Shown: piece by piece, positions 26,627-36,447 of the stretch | Layout of the letters: each line of letters starts with the position of its first letter | How positions within the stretch are numbered: the first letter of the stretch is position 1 | Assembly: GCA_014379585.1 (NCBI GenBank) | Contig: JACMLN010000165.1 | Coordinates: 1-60,466, forward strand | DNA from: Gloeobacterales cyanobacterium ES-bin-313 | GTDB taxonomy: Bacteria > Cyanobacteriota > Cyanobacteriia > Gloeobacterales > Gloeobacteraceae | Length of the DNA: 60,466 nt | Reading direction: 5' to 3' | The notes under the pieces: model-generated | What the model was told of the DNA's origin: nothing | Databases searched by the model: none | Seen by the model: only the letters and a program-made list of their open reading frames with translations | Translations under genes and position numbers: made by a program

Positions 26627-27852
26627 ACCCAAACCAAGCGCTTCGGTTTAAGCACCATATTGGCCATCTTGATGACAATTACCGGAAACCAATGCAGAAA
26701 ATAAACAGTGCCCAAAACACTCTCTGTCACCGCTTTAGGATTAGGCACACCTGCTTGGCGCTGCCCAAGATAAAAAGCTGTACCTGTAAAGAGCGTAGCA
26801 ACAAGTACTAGAGGGGTAAGCAGTGGTGTGTAGCCACCGAGTAACGAGAAGAAAAGATCCCAGACAGCGGCGAGGGGCATCAAGTATTGAATGCTGCCAA
26901 AGAAGAGTTGATCGAAGGTTTTGGCCGAACCCATGCGATTCGCAAAGATGCCCTCAGCGTAGTCGAGGTAGCGCTGAAAACCCCCTTCAGCCCAACGAGA
27001 ACGCTGGCGAAAAAGACTTTCCCAAGTGGTCACCCCTTCTTCAAAGACGCAGGGTTCCGCCACAAATTGGACATTAAACCCGGCAAGCGGCAGTTTAAGG
27101 CTCAAGTCAAGGTCATCCGTCACCGTTGTTTCCGTCCACCCTTTAACGAGACGCAACGCTTCGACTCGAACCAGTTGACCGTTACCCCGCAGTTCGGCAG
27201 TCCCCCCAAGGCTCGCCCGCTGTTGCAGTTGACAAGTATCCAGGAGCATTTCCGCCGCTTGACCCCGCGTCCAAAAGTTCTCTTTGGCATTGACGATCAT
27301 TTTGCGCGCCTGAACAGCGCCCAATTCCGGATCCGCAAACAAAGCGACATTGCGCTGCAAAAAGTCGGGTTCCACTTGGGCATCCGCATCGAAGACCGCC
27401 AAAATGTCACCTTTTGCTTTGGCCGCCAGGTCATTCAGCACAGCCGACTTGCCAGGACGACTGCCTTCCGGACGGCGCAGAATCTGCAATCGTGGCTGAT
27501 TACGCCCCGCTTCGACGAGCCTGCGGTAAGTGCTATCGGTGCTCCCATCGTCAGCCACCCAAACTTCAAAATCCTCGTAGTCCAAAGCGCAGAGATTCGC
27601 CACCAACCGCTCAACCACTGCTTCCTCGTTCCGTGCCGCTACAAGGACAGAAACCCGAGGACGATAGAGCGGATCGTTTGTTAGGGGTGTTGGAGCACTC
27701 AAAAGAATACGAACAAAATACACCCCTGCGCCAAGGGCAAGCAAAGCAGCCGTAAGGCGGCCTTGGGGAGCGAGGTGGAGACCAGAAACAAAGACGATGA
27801 TGAACGCCCAAACCAGGGCAACCTGCCACTGCCGGGTGCGCGGGTCTTCCAC
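26602..27852 (-). CDS. membrane-embedded processive family 2 glycosyltransferase
   Basis: A 416-residue polymerising-type GT2, similar to cellulose/hyaluronan synthase catalytic subunits and NodC. Two N-terminal helices (about residues 9-50) precede the cytoplasmic catalytic domain with the D,D,D,QxxRW set: WVADDGSTDST, AVFDADAQVEP, TVTDDLDLSLKL and RQRSRWAEGGF. Two or three helices close the protein (about 315-395). The start is GTG at 27852 with a GGAGGGA ribosome-binding site. It lies 9 bases after the TIGR02652-like gene and is probably co-transcribed with it. The product polysaccharide is not identifiable; PilZ and export partners are absent here. Confidence 0.88.
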   Translation of the reverse strand: MEDPRTRQWQVALVWAFIIVFVSGLHLAPQGRLTAALLALGAGVYFVRILLSAPTPLTNDPLYRPRVSVLVAARNEEAVVERLVANLCALDYEDFEVWVADDGSTDSTYRRLVEAGRNQPRLQILRRPEGSRPGKSAVLNDLAAKAKGDILAVFDADAQVEPDFLQRNVALFADPELGAVQARKMIVNAKENFWTRGQAAEMLLDTCQLQQRASLGGTAELRGNGQLVRVEALRLVKGWTETTVTDDLDLSLKLPLAGFNVQFVAEPCVFEEGVTTWESLFRQRSRWAEGGFQRYLDYAEGIFANRMGSAKTFDQLFFGSIQYLMPLAAVWDLFFSLLGGYTPLLTPLVLVATLFTGTAFYLGQRQAGVPNPKAVTESVLGTVYFLHWFPVIVIKMANMVLKPKRLVWVKTTHQGG

Positions 27853-27861
27853 AGTCCCTCC

Positions 27862-28365
27862 CTAGTCGAAGAGTCGGAAGTAAGGGTACTTGAGAGGTTG
27901 TCCGGGTTCTTTGACTAATTCAAAGTTGATCACGGCCCAACGCCCATCGTTATCTTCAGTTCCACTAAAATCCACAGGCAATCCGTAGAGGCGATGTTTG
28001 GCATCTTCGGCGCGCCATGGGGTAGTGCGCTCCAAAAAAGTGCTGATCAGCTCGCGATAGCGCTCTGCCACAACCACCCGCGTTGCTCGAAAACCTTGGG
28101 TGTGAAGTCGATCCAATTCTTCATGAATCTCAAAGCGAATGCCATCGGGATGGGTGTGCTGGCGGAACCAGTTGTCTTCCCACTGCCGCCAACGCCGACC
28201 GGACTGCAGATGTACCAGGGTTTCAGTCTGGGGATCCGCTTCAAAAGCACCGTGGCGGGGACACAGGTAGGTATCCGTCAGGGTGAGGGCTGCGACAGAC
28301 TGCCGACAGTGGGGGCAGCGAATTTCAGGCCCAAAGATTGGGTTGTAGTTAACTGGCTGATACAT
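27862..28365 (-). CDS. TIGR02652-like conserved cyanobacterial protein
   Basis: A 167-residue cytoplasmic protein that I recall as the TIGR02652 family, found in cyanobacteria and of unknown function. The N-terminal IRCPHCRQSVAALTLTDTYL and the following CPRHGAF form a CxxC-x(n)-CxxH zinc-finger-like site (about residues 16-41). The rest is a conserved mixed domain with HTHPDGIRFEIHEELDRLH and TRVVVAERYRELI. ATG at 28365 is preferred over an upstream in-frame codon. It precedes the glycosyltransferase gene. Confidence 0.8.
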   Translation of the reverse strand: MYQPVNYNPIFGPEIRCPHCRQSVAALTLTDTYLCPRHGAFEADPQTETLVHLQSGRRWRQWEDNWFRQHTHPDGIRFEIHEELDRLHTQGFRATRVVVAERYRELISTFLERTTPWRAEDAKHRLYGLPVDFSGTEDNDGRWAVINFELVKEPGQPLKYPYFRLFD

Positions 28366-28469
28366 TGCCACGCACCCAGGATTTGCCCCCAATTATAGCG
28401 ATCTCGCGGTAACAAAAGGCTTTCACTGTCCGCTTATCCTGGATTAAGTAGTTTTTGGGCGCAGCGACG

Positions 28470-29873
28470 ATGGAATCTTTAGGCATTATGGGCGGCACAC
28501 GGGACTTTTTGCCCGATACGATGATTCGCCGCGAGTTTGTGATCGATACCCTCAAGCTTCTGTTTCGCAAGTACGGCTTTGAACCTCTGGAGACTCCAGC
28601 CATCGAACGCCTCGAAACCCTAACGGGCAAATACGGAGAGGAAGGCGAAAAACTGATCTACCAAGTTATCAACTCTGGCTCTCTCGCAAACCTGCAGCCA
28701 GGGAAGCGCCTCGAACACGCCCTACGCTACGACTTGACAGTTCCCCTCGCCCGCGTCGTGGCCATGTACGGCGACGAGATGCTCCCCGATCCCAAAAATC
28801 CCAAAAAGCAGTTGCGCCGTTTGCCCCGTCCTTTCAAGCGCTACCAGGTTCAACCTGTCTGGCGGGGGGATCGCCCCGGTCAAGGCCGTTTTCGAGAATT
28901 TTACCAATGTGACGCCGATGTCGTTGGTGCCACCAGCCTCCTCGTCGAAGCAGAACTGATCGCCCTCGCCGTGGAAGCCTTCAAAACCCTTGGTTTTCAA
29001 GACTTTACGATCAAGATCAATCACCGTCAGCTTTTGGCTGGTCTGATTTCCTGGGCAGGCGTTCCAAAGAGCAAAGAAGCAACCACCCTCAGTTCCATCG
29101 ACAAGTTAGACAAGTTGAGTGTCGAGGCCGTCAAAAGTGAGTTGCACGAAAAAGGCTTGGAGCAGGATCAAATCGAAAAACTCTTCAACGTAATCAAGCT
29201 GTCAGGGAATGGAGCGGAACTCTTGGACGAAGCTGGTGCGCTTCTTAAAGCCTCTGAAACAGCTTCCACAGGCATTGCTGAGTTGCAACAGCTCCTAGGT
29301 CTCCTCAAAGCGCTCCAAGTCGATGGCCAACACTACAAAATTGACCTCTCCCTTGCCCGTGGCCTCGACTACTACACAGGCACGATTTGGGAAATAGTCA
29401 CTGCAGCGCCAGTTGGTTCAGTAGGAGCAGGAGGCCGCTACGACGGACTCATCTCAACCCTTTCTGGTGGCTTAGTCGATCAGCCCGCCTGTGGAACCTC
29501 CTTTGGCCTTGACCGCCTCCTCGCAGCCATGGAGCATCTGGATCTGCTCCAACAGATTCCTCGCAATACAGAAGTGCTGGTACTGCGTTTTACAGATCCA
29601 GGTGCAGAACTAATTCTTTTATCACTGGTGTGTGCATTGAGAAAAGTTGGAGTGCGGACTGAAATTGGTTACAACGATGCTCCATTCTCTCCAGATGGAA
29701 TGCGACAGCAGTTGGGCTATGCCAACGAAAAAGGCATCTCTTACGCAGTAATCATGGGGCCAGATGAAATGACCCAGGGCATGGTCACCCTGAGGAATTT
29801 GCTGACCCGTGAACAGAGCAAATTGCCAATTGTTGACGCTGTCAACCTAATCTCCAGTAGACTCCACAGCTGA
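28470..29873 (+). CDS. hisS: histidyl-tRNA synthetase, eukaryote/Bacteroidetes-like type
   Basis: HisRS charges tRNA-His in translation. Class II motifs are present: the motif 1 region IMGGTRDFLPDTMIRREF, motif 2 QVQPVWRGDRPGQGRFREFY, and the HisRS signature LARGLDYYTGTIWE, followed by GGRYDGL, which together argue against a HisZ paralogue. The C-terminal anticodon-binding domain is complete (467 residues from ATG at 28470). The sequence around motif 2 (QCDADVVG) and the longer N-domain are unlike the usual cyanobacterial HisRS and resemble the type of Bacteroidetes, archaea and eukaryotes; horizontal replacement is possible. Confidence 0.88.
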   Translation: MESLGIMGGTRDFLPDTMIRREFVIDTLKLLFRKYGFEPLETPAIERLETLTGKYGEEGEKLIYQVINSGSLANLQPGKRLEHALRYDLTVPLARVVAMYGDEMLPDPKNPKKQLRRLPRPFKRYQVQPVWRGDRPGQGRFREFYQCDADVVGATSLLVEAELIALAVEAFKTLGFQDFTIKINHRQLLAGLISWAGVPKSKEATTLSSIDKLDKLSVEAVKSELHEKGLEQDQIEKLFNVIKLSGNGAELLDEAGALLKASETASTGIAELQQLLGLLKALQVDGQHYKIDLSLARGLDYYTGTIWEIVTAAPVGSVGAGGRYDGLISTLSGGLVDQPACGTSFGLDRLLAAMEHLDLLQQIPRNTEVLVLRFTDPGAELILLSLVCALRKVGVRTEIGYNDAPFSPDGMRQQLGYANEKGISYAVIMGPDEMTQGMVTLRNLLTREQSKLPIVDAVNLISSRLHS

Positions 29874-29907
29874 TCCCCTATGTTGTTAGGGTAAGCTAAC
29901 TGAGTGG

Positions 29908-32900
29908 ATGCTCTCTGTTTACCCAGTCATGTTTTTTCGTCAAGAGACAACCTCTCTACAAGTGATTTTTAAGCAATTTTGCCTATCCCTTTTGCTTTGG
30001 TTTTGCTTCGCAAGTGCGATGTATGCAGAAGTTGCCTCTGAGCCGCTTCCCAGCAAACAAGAACTTCTTGGCGAGACAAAATGTGTCTACCAAGATCGTA
30101 TTGGCTTGATTTGGGTATGCACGAATGAAGGAATAAGCCGATATGACGGCTACACTTTTACAGACTACAAACTCAGTACTGGCGACGGGAAGCAGGGTTC
30201 CTACACAAGTACCAGCCGGATCTACGAAGATCGCTCAGGTAGACTCTGGCTTGCTTCTAAGAATGGTCTATGGCGCTTTGATCGAAGCACCCAAAAATTC
30301 ACCCATTTTGTCCATCATTCCTCAGTCGCGAGTAGCTTGAGCGGCAACAATATTTTCTCAATTATTGAAGACAAGCACGGTTCTCTTTGGGTTGGCACCG
30401 ACAGTGGGTTGAACCGCTTCGACCCGCGCACCGAGACTTTTACTCATTTCTTCCATCATCTCAATCAGCCAGAGAGCTTAGGCGGGGATTTCGTTTCAAC
30501 ACTCTGGGAAGATCATCTCGGTGTGCTGTGGATTGGTAGTACAGGTGGTCTCGATCGCTATGAGCCAACGCGCCAACAGTTCATCCACTATCCGAGCAGT
30601 ACCCCAGACAGTCCAAGTAGTAACTTAATTACTGCCCTCTACGAAGATCGCTCCGGAGCACTTTGGATCGGCACTGCCGATGCTGGCCTCAATCGCCTTG
30701 ACTCCAAACGCCAACACTTTAAACGCTATCAAGCTGATCCACTGAATGCAAAGTCGCTGAGCTACGACACAGTCCTGTCGATCTACGAGGATCACACAGG
30801 CAAGATCTGGGTGGGGACAGATCAAGGATTGAATCGCCTCGACGTGCAAACTCAGATTTTTTCACACTACAGTTTCAGTGCCTATCACAATATCTACGCA
30901 ATCGTGGAGGATCGATCCGGAATGCTCTGGATCGGTACGAACTCTGGACTGATTAAATTCGATCTCAAACCACCCAAATTTCAGCTCTATCGCCATCAAG
31001 AGGGAGAAACAAATAGCCTGCCTTACGATTTTCTTTGGGGGATTGGAGAAGATCGATCCGGTGCCATTTGGATCGCGAGTAATGGTGGTGGGCTATGCAA
31101 ATTTGATGGCAAAAAATTTACCTCCTACCGTCACGATCCCAAGAGGCCAGACAGCCTGAGTGATAACTTAGTCTTGAGCGTTTATATAGACCCTAGAGGG
31201 ACGCTCTGGGTTGGTACCCGTCGCCACGGCATGGATCGATTTGATCCGAAAAGCAATCGATTCACTCATTTTCAAAATAACCCAAACGATCCCAAAAGTT
31301 TGAGTGGTAGTGCTGTCACCTCAATGTATGAAGACCATCGTGGAAATTTCTGGGTGACCACGCGCCATGACGGTCTGAACCGCTTCGATCCGCAGACAGG
31401 CTCATTCATTCGCTACCAACATCATCCTGCTGATCCAAAGAGCATTATCAGCGACGCTATCCACTCGATCTACGAAGATCGCTTTGGGAACCTTTGGCTC
31501 GCGACAGAAAGTGGCCTAGACCGCTTTAATCCGGATACACAAACATTTACTCACTATCAACATAAAGCAGAAAAAAACGACACGATCAGCCATAACAATG
31601 TCCTAGGGCTCTCTGAAGATCGAGACGGCGTACTCTGGATTGCGACGGAGAAAGGACTCAACCAAATGAATCCGAAGACAGGGGCTTTCACGCATTACTT
31701 TGTAGAAGATGGATTGCCTAGCAATATTATCTACAAAATTGTCGATGATCAGCAAGGTAGTCTTTGGCTCTCAACCCAGAATGGGCTTTCCCGCCTCTCA
31801 TTGGCGACTAAGAAATTTCGTAATTATTTTGAAGTCGATGGGTTGCAAGATGACGAATTTAATTCTGGATCTGCATTTAGATCTTCCCGTGGGCAGCTTT
31901 ATTTTGGTGGCATTCATGGGTTGAATAGTTTTTATCCCGAGAAAGTTGTTGATTTTGCTTACATTCCTCCAGTCATTGTCTCCAGCTACAGAGTCAACAA
32001 TCAGCCTGAAAGTCTAGAACCCCCAATTTCAAGATCAGAACCATTGACTTTGGACGATAAGAATACTGTCATTTATTTCGAGTTTTCGGCTCTGGATTAC
32101 ACAGCACCCAATAGGAATAGGTATACCTACAAACTAGAAGGTTTTGATAATCAATGGATCGATCTTGGAAACCGACGAGATGTGACTTATACCAACTTGA
32201 ACCCAGGAACGTATCGGCTTCACTTGCGCGGGACTAACAGTGATGGCATCTGGAATCCCCAAGAGACAGTGCTCACCATCGTCGTTACACCACCCCCATG
32301 GAAATCGATTTGGGCTTATGGCTTGTATGCTTTAGGCATCATGGCCAGTTTCTTCGCCTTTACCCACCTGCGCGCTCGAACCCAAACACGCGAGATTGAA
32401 CGACAGCGGCAATTGAACGAGCGCCTAGAGTTCCTCGTCCAGCAGCGGACAACAGCGCTCATCGAAGCGACTGAGCAAGCCCAGCAAGCCAACCAGGCCA
32501 AGAGTCTCTTCCTCGCCAATATGAGTCACGAGATTCGTACACCCATGAACGGAATTCTTGGCATGACAGAGTTGCTGATCGACACTCCCCTCACAAAAGA
32601 ACAGCGCGAGTACGCAGAGACCGTGATGACCTCCAGCGAGCTGCTACTGGCCATCATCAACGACATTCTTGACTTCTCCAAAATCGAAGCGGGTAAACTC
32701 GATATCGCTTGTATTGACTTTTCACTCAAAAAAGTGGTGGCGGAGTGCTGTTTTTTGGGGGCTGATGCAGCCGCACGCAAACAACTCTCCTTTGCGTGTC
32801 ATGTTGCCTCCGATGTGCCTGAGCAGGTTCAGGGCGATCCTGTGAGGTTGCGCCAGATATTGATGAATTTAGTGAATAACGCCATCAAGTTCACCCACAC

Positions 32901-33231
32901 AGGCGAGATCATCGTCGAAATTACCCTTGCAAAAGTCGATGGCCAACAAGTGTTCATCCACTTCAAAGTTCGAGATACAGGGATTGGCATCTCGCCACAT
33001 ATTCAGACCCAACTTTTTCAATCTTTTCAGCAGGCAGATCCTTCCACAACCCGTACTTACGGCGGCACAGGTTTGGGTCTGGCGATTTGTCGGGAACTTG
33101 TGCAGTTGATGGCTGGCAACATTGGTGTACAGAGCGAACTTCAAAAAGGCTCGACATTTTGGTTTACCTTACCCTTTCTCACTGTCCTCCCAATTCTTTC
33201 TGGTGTTGGATCACAAGCGGACAAGCGTTAG
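29908..33231 (+). CDS. periplasmic-propeller sensor histidine kinase
   Basis: An 1107-residue kinase. A signal segment (about residues 1-44) precedes 14 two-component-regulator propeller repeats of the DRSGxLWIGTxxGLNRFD type (about 58-681), enough for two seven-bladed propellers. Then come a Y_Y_Y domain (about 685-796), one membrane helix (about 800-821), a coiled coil, the H box [15 protein letters not shown] with His874, and an ATPase domain with the boxes [20 protein letters not shown] and GGTGLGLAI. This is the body of a hybrid two-component system as known for glycan sensing in Bacteroides, but here there is no receiver or AraC domain at the end. Its partner regulator is not in the window. 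The trpC frame follows. Confidence 0.92.
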   Translation: MLSVYPVMFFRQETTSLQVIFKQFCLSLLLWFCFASAMYAEVASEPLPSKQELLGETKCVYQDRIGLIWVCTNEGISRYDGYTFTDYKLSTGDGKQGSYTSTSRIYEDRSGRLWLASKNGLWRFDRSTQKFTHFVHHSSVASSLSGNNIFSIIEDKHGSLWVGTDSGLNRFDPRTETFTHFFHHLNQPESLGGDFVSTLWEDHLGVLWIGSTGGLDRYEPTRQQFIHYPSSTPDSPSSNLITALYEDRSGALWIGTADAGLNRLDSKRQHFKRYQADPLNAKSLSYDTVLSIYEDHTGKIWVGTDQGLNRLDVQTQIFSHYSFSAYHNIYAIVEDRSGMLWIGTNSGLIKFDLKPPKFQLYRHQEGETNSLPYDFLWGIGEDRSGAIWIASNGGGLCKFDGKKFTSYRHDPKRPDSLSDNLVLSVYIDPRGTLWVGTRRHGMDRFDPKSNRFTHFQNNPNDPKSLSGSAVTSMYEDHRGNFWVTTRHDGLNRFDPQTGSFIRYQHHPADPKSIISDAIHSIYEDRFGNLWLATESGLDRFNPDTQTFTHYQHKAEKNDTISHNNVLGLSEDRDGVLWIATEKGLNQMNPKTGAFTHYFVEDGLPSNIIYKIVDDQQGSLWLSTQNGLSRLSLATKKFRNYFEVDGLQDDEFNSGSAFRSSRGQLYFGGIHGLNSFYPEKVVDFAYIPPVIVSSYRVNNQPESLEPPISRSEPLTLDDKNTVIYFEFSALDYTAPNRNRYTYKLEGFDNQWIDLGNRRDVTYTNLNPGTYRLHLRGTNSDGIWNPQETVLTIVVTPPPWKSIWAYGLYALGIMASFFAFTHLRARTQTREIERQRQLNERLEFLVQQRTTALIEATEQAQQANQAKSLFLANMSHEIRTPMNGILGMTELLIDTPLTKEQREYAETVMTSSELLLAIINDILDFSKIEAGKLDIACIDFSLKKVVAECCFLGADAAARKQLSFACHVASDVPEQVQGDPVRLRQILMNLVNNAIKFTHTGEIIVEITLAKVDGQQVFIHFKVRDTGIGISPHIQTQLFQSFQQADPSTTRTYGGTGLGLAICRELVQLMAGNIGVQSELQKGSTFWFTLPFLTVLPILSGVGSQADKR

Positions 33232-33284
33232 CGGGCAAGCAAGCACCCGTGCCAGAATATGTGGGCAATCTTGGCTGTAGTCCT

Positions 33285-34172
33285 GTGAAAGTTCGTCGTC
33301 GCCCTGACCAACCCCCTGTAGATGTCGGTCCTTTGCAGTTTCAGGTGCATGGGTCGGATCTAGAACCGCGCAATATTCTTGAAAAAATCGTTTGGGCGAA
33401 AGAAAAAGAAATTGAGGCCCGCCGCAACCAGTTACCTTTGGCGAAGTTACGGACACGGGTTGCTTCTGCGCCGCCTGTGCGGGATTTCTTGGGCAGTTTG
33501 CGCCGCTCTCCCCATCCCGTTGCCCTTATTGCCGAAGTGAAACGGGCTTCGCCTAGTCGTGGCATTATTCGCGAAGACTTCGATCCGGCTGCCCTTGCCC
33601 TTGCCTACGCGGCTGGGGGCGCTGATGTGCTCTCTGTGCTGACGGACAAACCTTTTTTTGGGGGCAGTTTTAGCGACCTCACCCTGGTACGAGAGGCTGT
33701 CGAATTGCCCGTGTTGTGCAAAGAATTTATCCTCAGTCCCTACCAGATCTACTTAGCCCGCGCCCATGGTGCCGATGCAATCTTGCTGATTGCTGCTATT
33801 CTGAGCGATACAGACCTCAATTACCTGCTGCGCATTACAGAACAGTTAGGAATGACGGCTCTCGTCGAAGTCCACGATTCCGAAGAGTTAGACCGCGTAC
33901 TGGCTATCGAAGGTGTGACATTGATCGGAATCAACAATCGAGACTTAACCACTTTTGACGTCAGTTTGCAGACGACCCGTGCCCTGATTGCTGAACGCGG
34001 GACGCAGTTAGTGCAGCGAGGGATTACAGTCGTCAGCGAATCGGGCATCTTTAGTCCAGCCGATCTGGCGACAGTCGGTGAAGCAGGAGCGCGGGCTGTG
34101 TTGGTTGGCGAATCGCTGCTCCGCCAGCCGGATGTTGCACAAGCGGTTATTTCACTGTTGGGGAAGCGTTGA
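33285..34172 (+). CDS. trpC: indole-3-glycerol phosphate synthase
   Basis: TrpC closes the indole ring in tryptophan synthesis. The frame is open further upstream, but the region before 33285 overlaps the kinase gene in another frame. GTG at 33285 gives [20 protein letters not shown], the N-terminal extension seen in cyanobacterial TrpC, and a normal length of 295 residues. TIM-barrel motifs are intact: [14 protein letters not shown] with the catalytic Lys, [24 protein letters not shown] with the second Lys and Glu, INNRDLTTF, and [12 protein letters not shown] near the end. The next gene starts in the TrpC stop codon (TGATG). Confidence 0.93.
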   Translation: MKVRRRPDQPPVDVGPLQFQVHGSDLEPRNILEKIVWAKEKEIEARRNQLPLAKLRTRVASAPPVRDFLGSLRRSPHPVALIAEVKRASPSRGIIREDFDPAALALAYAAGGADVLSVLTDKPFFGGSFSDLTLVREAVELPVLCKEFILSPYQIYLARAHGADAILLIAAILSDTDLNYLLRITEQLGMTALVEVHDSEELDRVLAIEGVTLIGINNRDLTTFDVSLQTTRALIAERGTQLVQRGITVVSESGIFSPADLATVGEAGARAVLVGESLLRQPDVAQAVISLLGKR

Positions 34173-34396
34173 TGCAGATTCCAGTACCAGCCCATATCCA
34201 TTACGAGACGCTCTTGCGGGTGCTGGAGCGGCAGACGGTGTCCGCTGTCGTCCAAGCAGATCACGCTGGCCTTGAAGAACTGCAAGAACTGATGCGCACC
34301 CTGCGCAAAGCCCTCTCGCAACAAAAGCACCTCGAAGAGCGCTGGGAACGCCAAGGTCTACAAGTCGATCCGCGCTGGTCCTACGAGCAGCCTTAG
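34172..34396 (+). CDS. small DUF5340-like protein
   Basis: A 74-residue soluble protein with the N-terminus PVPAHIHYETLLRVLERQT followed by a long helix (LQELMRTLRKALSQQKHLEE) and WSYEQP at the end. This pattern matches a small cyanobacterial family (DUF5340, recalled from memory) of unknown function. The ATG overlaps the last base of trpC, so it is very probably translated with trpC. Its stop overlaps the stop of the convergent hypothetical gene by 2 bases. Confidence 0.75.
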   Translation: MQIPVPAHIHYETLLRVLERQTVSAVVQADHAGLEELQELMRTLRKALSQQKHLEERWERQGLQVDPRWSYEQP

Positions 34397-34719
34397 TCTC
34401 TCAGCACCTTGCGATAGATGGCACAGAGGCGAGAAGGCCGAGAAATGCGCGCTTGGAATATGAAATTTGCGGGGACATTCACAACCAAGTAGTCTTCGCT
34501 GTTGTGGTATGGTTCAAAAGCTCTGGGCATACCGTGGGGCGTATTTGTGCTGTAAGGGACGGGCTGGAAAAGTAGTTCCAAGAAAGTGACATCTTTGCAC
34601 TGTGCCCCTGTACTGACTTGTTGACGAAAAGTCGAGCCGTGGAGGAGGGCAAATAGGGTTTCTTTGGCGGCGGATTCCAGTTCGAAGGAACCATCAAATT
34701 CCATTATCCGAATTTGCAT
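34393..34719 (-). CDS. hypothetical protein
   Basis: A 108-residue protein that I do not recognise. From ATG at 34719 it begins MQIRIMEFDGSFELESAAKE, contains a short helix (ETLFALLHG) and ends with a basic tail (RISRPSRLCAIYRKVLRD). It has no signal peptide or membrane helix. It lies 42 bases downstream of the symporter gene on the same strand. The frame is also open upstream into that gene, so the start is uncertain. Confidence 0.5.
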   Translation of the reverse strand: MQIRIMEFDGSFELESAAKETLFALLHGSTFRQQVSTGAQCKDVTFLELLFQPVPYSTNTPHGMPRAFEPYHNSEDYLVVNVPANFIFQARISRPSRLCAIYRKVLRD

Positions 34720-34760
34720 AGGGCAGAGTTCAGGGTATTTCCAGCGAGTATACAGAGAAA

Positions 34761-36338
34761 CTATTCTTCTTGGGCCATAACCGCCTCTTGACTGGGCTGT
34801 ACTGGCACAATGGCCGCAATCGGCCCCCAAATGCCAAGGGGACGAGCACGGCTATAAAAATTGACCAAAGTTGCCTCGTCGTCAGGTTTCGTCAAAAGAG
34901 CAACGCTGACCCAAGCAATCGTTGTCACAGCCATGGAAACGAGAATCTGTAGACCATAATCTTGGCCTGCCAAGAGTACTTTGCTCACCAACAAGTAAAT
35001 CAAGGGTCCCCCGATCGAAGCCGTCAGACGCGCTTGAATGTTGAAGCGCCACCACCACCACTGTGCCCAGTTTGCTGGCAATTCGGCGGCACTGATGCCG
35101 AGCATAAAGACAGCAATGTCGAGAAGGTACTGTACCCCGAAGACGACTCCCAACGAGAGCGCCAAGATCAAGACCGTGACGAGCTTGCCCACTTTTAAAT
35201 AGTGGGCATCAGGTAAGTTGGGGCGCATGTAGCGGCGATACAGATCGTTGACTGCGACCTGAGCACCGAAGTTCAAATTAGAACTGACCGTGGACATCAG
35301 CGAGGCGAGAATCGAGACGACCACCATGCCCAACAGCCCACTGGGAATGAATTTGCCGATCAACAGACCATAGACCATTTCTCGATCGGCAGTGGGGTCG
35401 GTGCGAAATTCAGGCCAGATCACCATGGCACCGAGGGCTGGCAAGGTAATCACCAACAAAAAGATAAACAGCACAACTTCGGTCCAGACGTACATGCGCG
35501 CCGATTCGCGACGGTTTTTGCACGAAAGAATGCGTTGACCTTCCATCGCTCCACCTAAGGGCGCGACATCGCCGCCGTAGCCAATCGAAGTACCAAAACT
35601 TAAACCGATTACAGAAATTAACGAGACAAACTGATCGTTGACGGGTGGAATGCTACTCAGTACCTGACTCCCAAATTTGGCCTGGAGTGCTGTACCCAGC
35701 CCCGCAGGTCCACCGAAGTGTAATAAGACAGCGACAAGCAGAACCACGCTACCGAGCAGGATAAACAGAGATTGCACCGCGTCGGTGATCACGACACCCA
35801 GATAACCACTGAAGTAGAGATAGACAAGAATAATCGGAATAACGATGAGCAACGTTGTTGTCTTGTCGATGCCAAAAATCGGAGTGACGACCTTGGTCAT
35901 TCCTAATAACCCTGCCCCTGTCCACGCGACGATGGCAATAAACGAAGAGCGAAAAGCGATCCAACCCCGCATCCAACTCGCTCCTGTGCCCTGGAAGCGC
36001 AATTCGTAAAATTCGGGGGAGGTAAAGATTTTCAGTCGTCGCCAAAAAGCAGCAAAGAGCACCCCGCCAATAATCAGGGCAAGGCCGAAGCGGGCAATGT
36101 AGAACCAACCGACGTAGACCCCCGTTGCCACCGCCAAACCGCAGTAGAACGGAGCAACATCGGCGTTCAAGCAGGTACTCGCATAGGACAGACCATTGAG
36201 CCAGCCCGGAAGATTGCGCCCCCCCAAAAAGTAATTCTCCATGCCTTTTTGAGCGAAGGCGCGGAGGGACCAGCCAATCGAGATAAGCATCGCCAAGTAG
36301 ATGCCGATCACCGCCCAGTCCAAGCCATTGAGATGCAT
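34761..36338 (-). CDS. sodium:solute symporter family transporter
   Basis: A 525-residue inner-membrane transporter of the SSS family with about 13 helices. Family features: the N-terminal DWAVIGIYLAMLISIGWSLR, the early motif YFLGGRNLPGWLNGLSYAST, the GGVLFAAFWRRLKIFTSPEF segment and the conserved helix LMSTVSSNLNFGAQVAVNDL, near the sodium site. The substrate is open: the family carries sugars, amino acids, carboxylates and others. Met at 36338 is preferred to 36395 because the upstream residues are not hydrophobic. It is divergent from the VWA/SBP module. Confidence 0.88.
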   Translation of the reverse strand: MHLNGLDWAVIGIYLAMLISIGWSLRAFAQKGMENYFLGGRNLPGWLNGLSYASTCLNADVAPFYCGLAVATGVYVGWFYIARFGLALIIGGVLFAAFWRRLKIFTSPEFYELRFQGTGASWMRGWIAFRSSFIAIVAWTGAGLLGMTKVVTPIFGIDKTTTLLIVIPIILVYLYFSGYLGVVITDAVQSLFILLGSVVLLVAVLLHFGGPAGLGTALQAKFGSQVLSSIPPVNDQFVSLISVIGLSFGTSIGYGGDVAPLGGAMEGQRILSCKNRRESARMYVWTEVVLFIFLLVITLPALGAMVIWPEFRTDPTADREMVYGLLIGKFIPSGLLGMVVVSILASLMSTVSSNLNFGAQVAVNDLYRRYMRPNLPDAHYLKVGKLVTVLILALSLGVVFGVQYLLDIAVFMLGISAAELPANWAQWWWWRFNIQARLTASIGGPLIYLLVSKVLLAGQDYGLQILVSMAVTTIAWVSVALLTKPDDEATLVNFYSRARPLGIWGPIAAIVPVQPSQEAVMAQEE

Positions 36339-36447
36339 AGAACGCCCAAAAGTTTCAGCTAGCGTAGCTCGAAATGCGCTTCGGTGAAAGTCCACCCTGT
36401 CCGGGCTATGCCTTGCAATGGTACAAAGAAGTAAATAAGGGACTTTT

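Noticed and set aside
28470-29873. HisZ, the regulatory paralogue of HisRS
   Set aside because: The HisRS signature LARGLDYYTGTIWE and a complete C-terminal anticodon-binding domain are present.
33087-33284. Extended N-terminus of the trpC frame
   Set aside because: These codons overlap the kinase catalytic domain in another frame, and family length and sequence point to the start at 33285.
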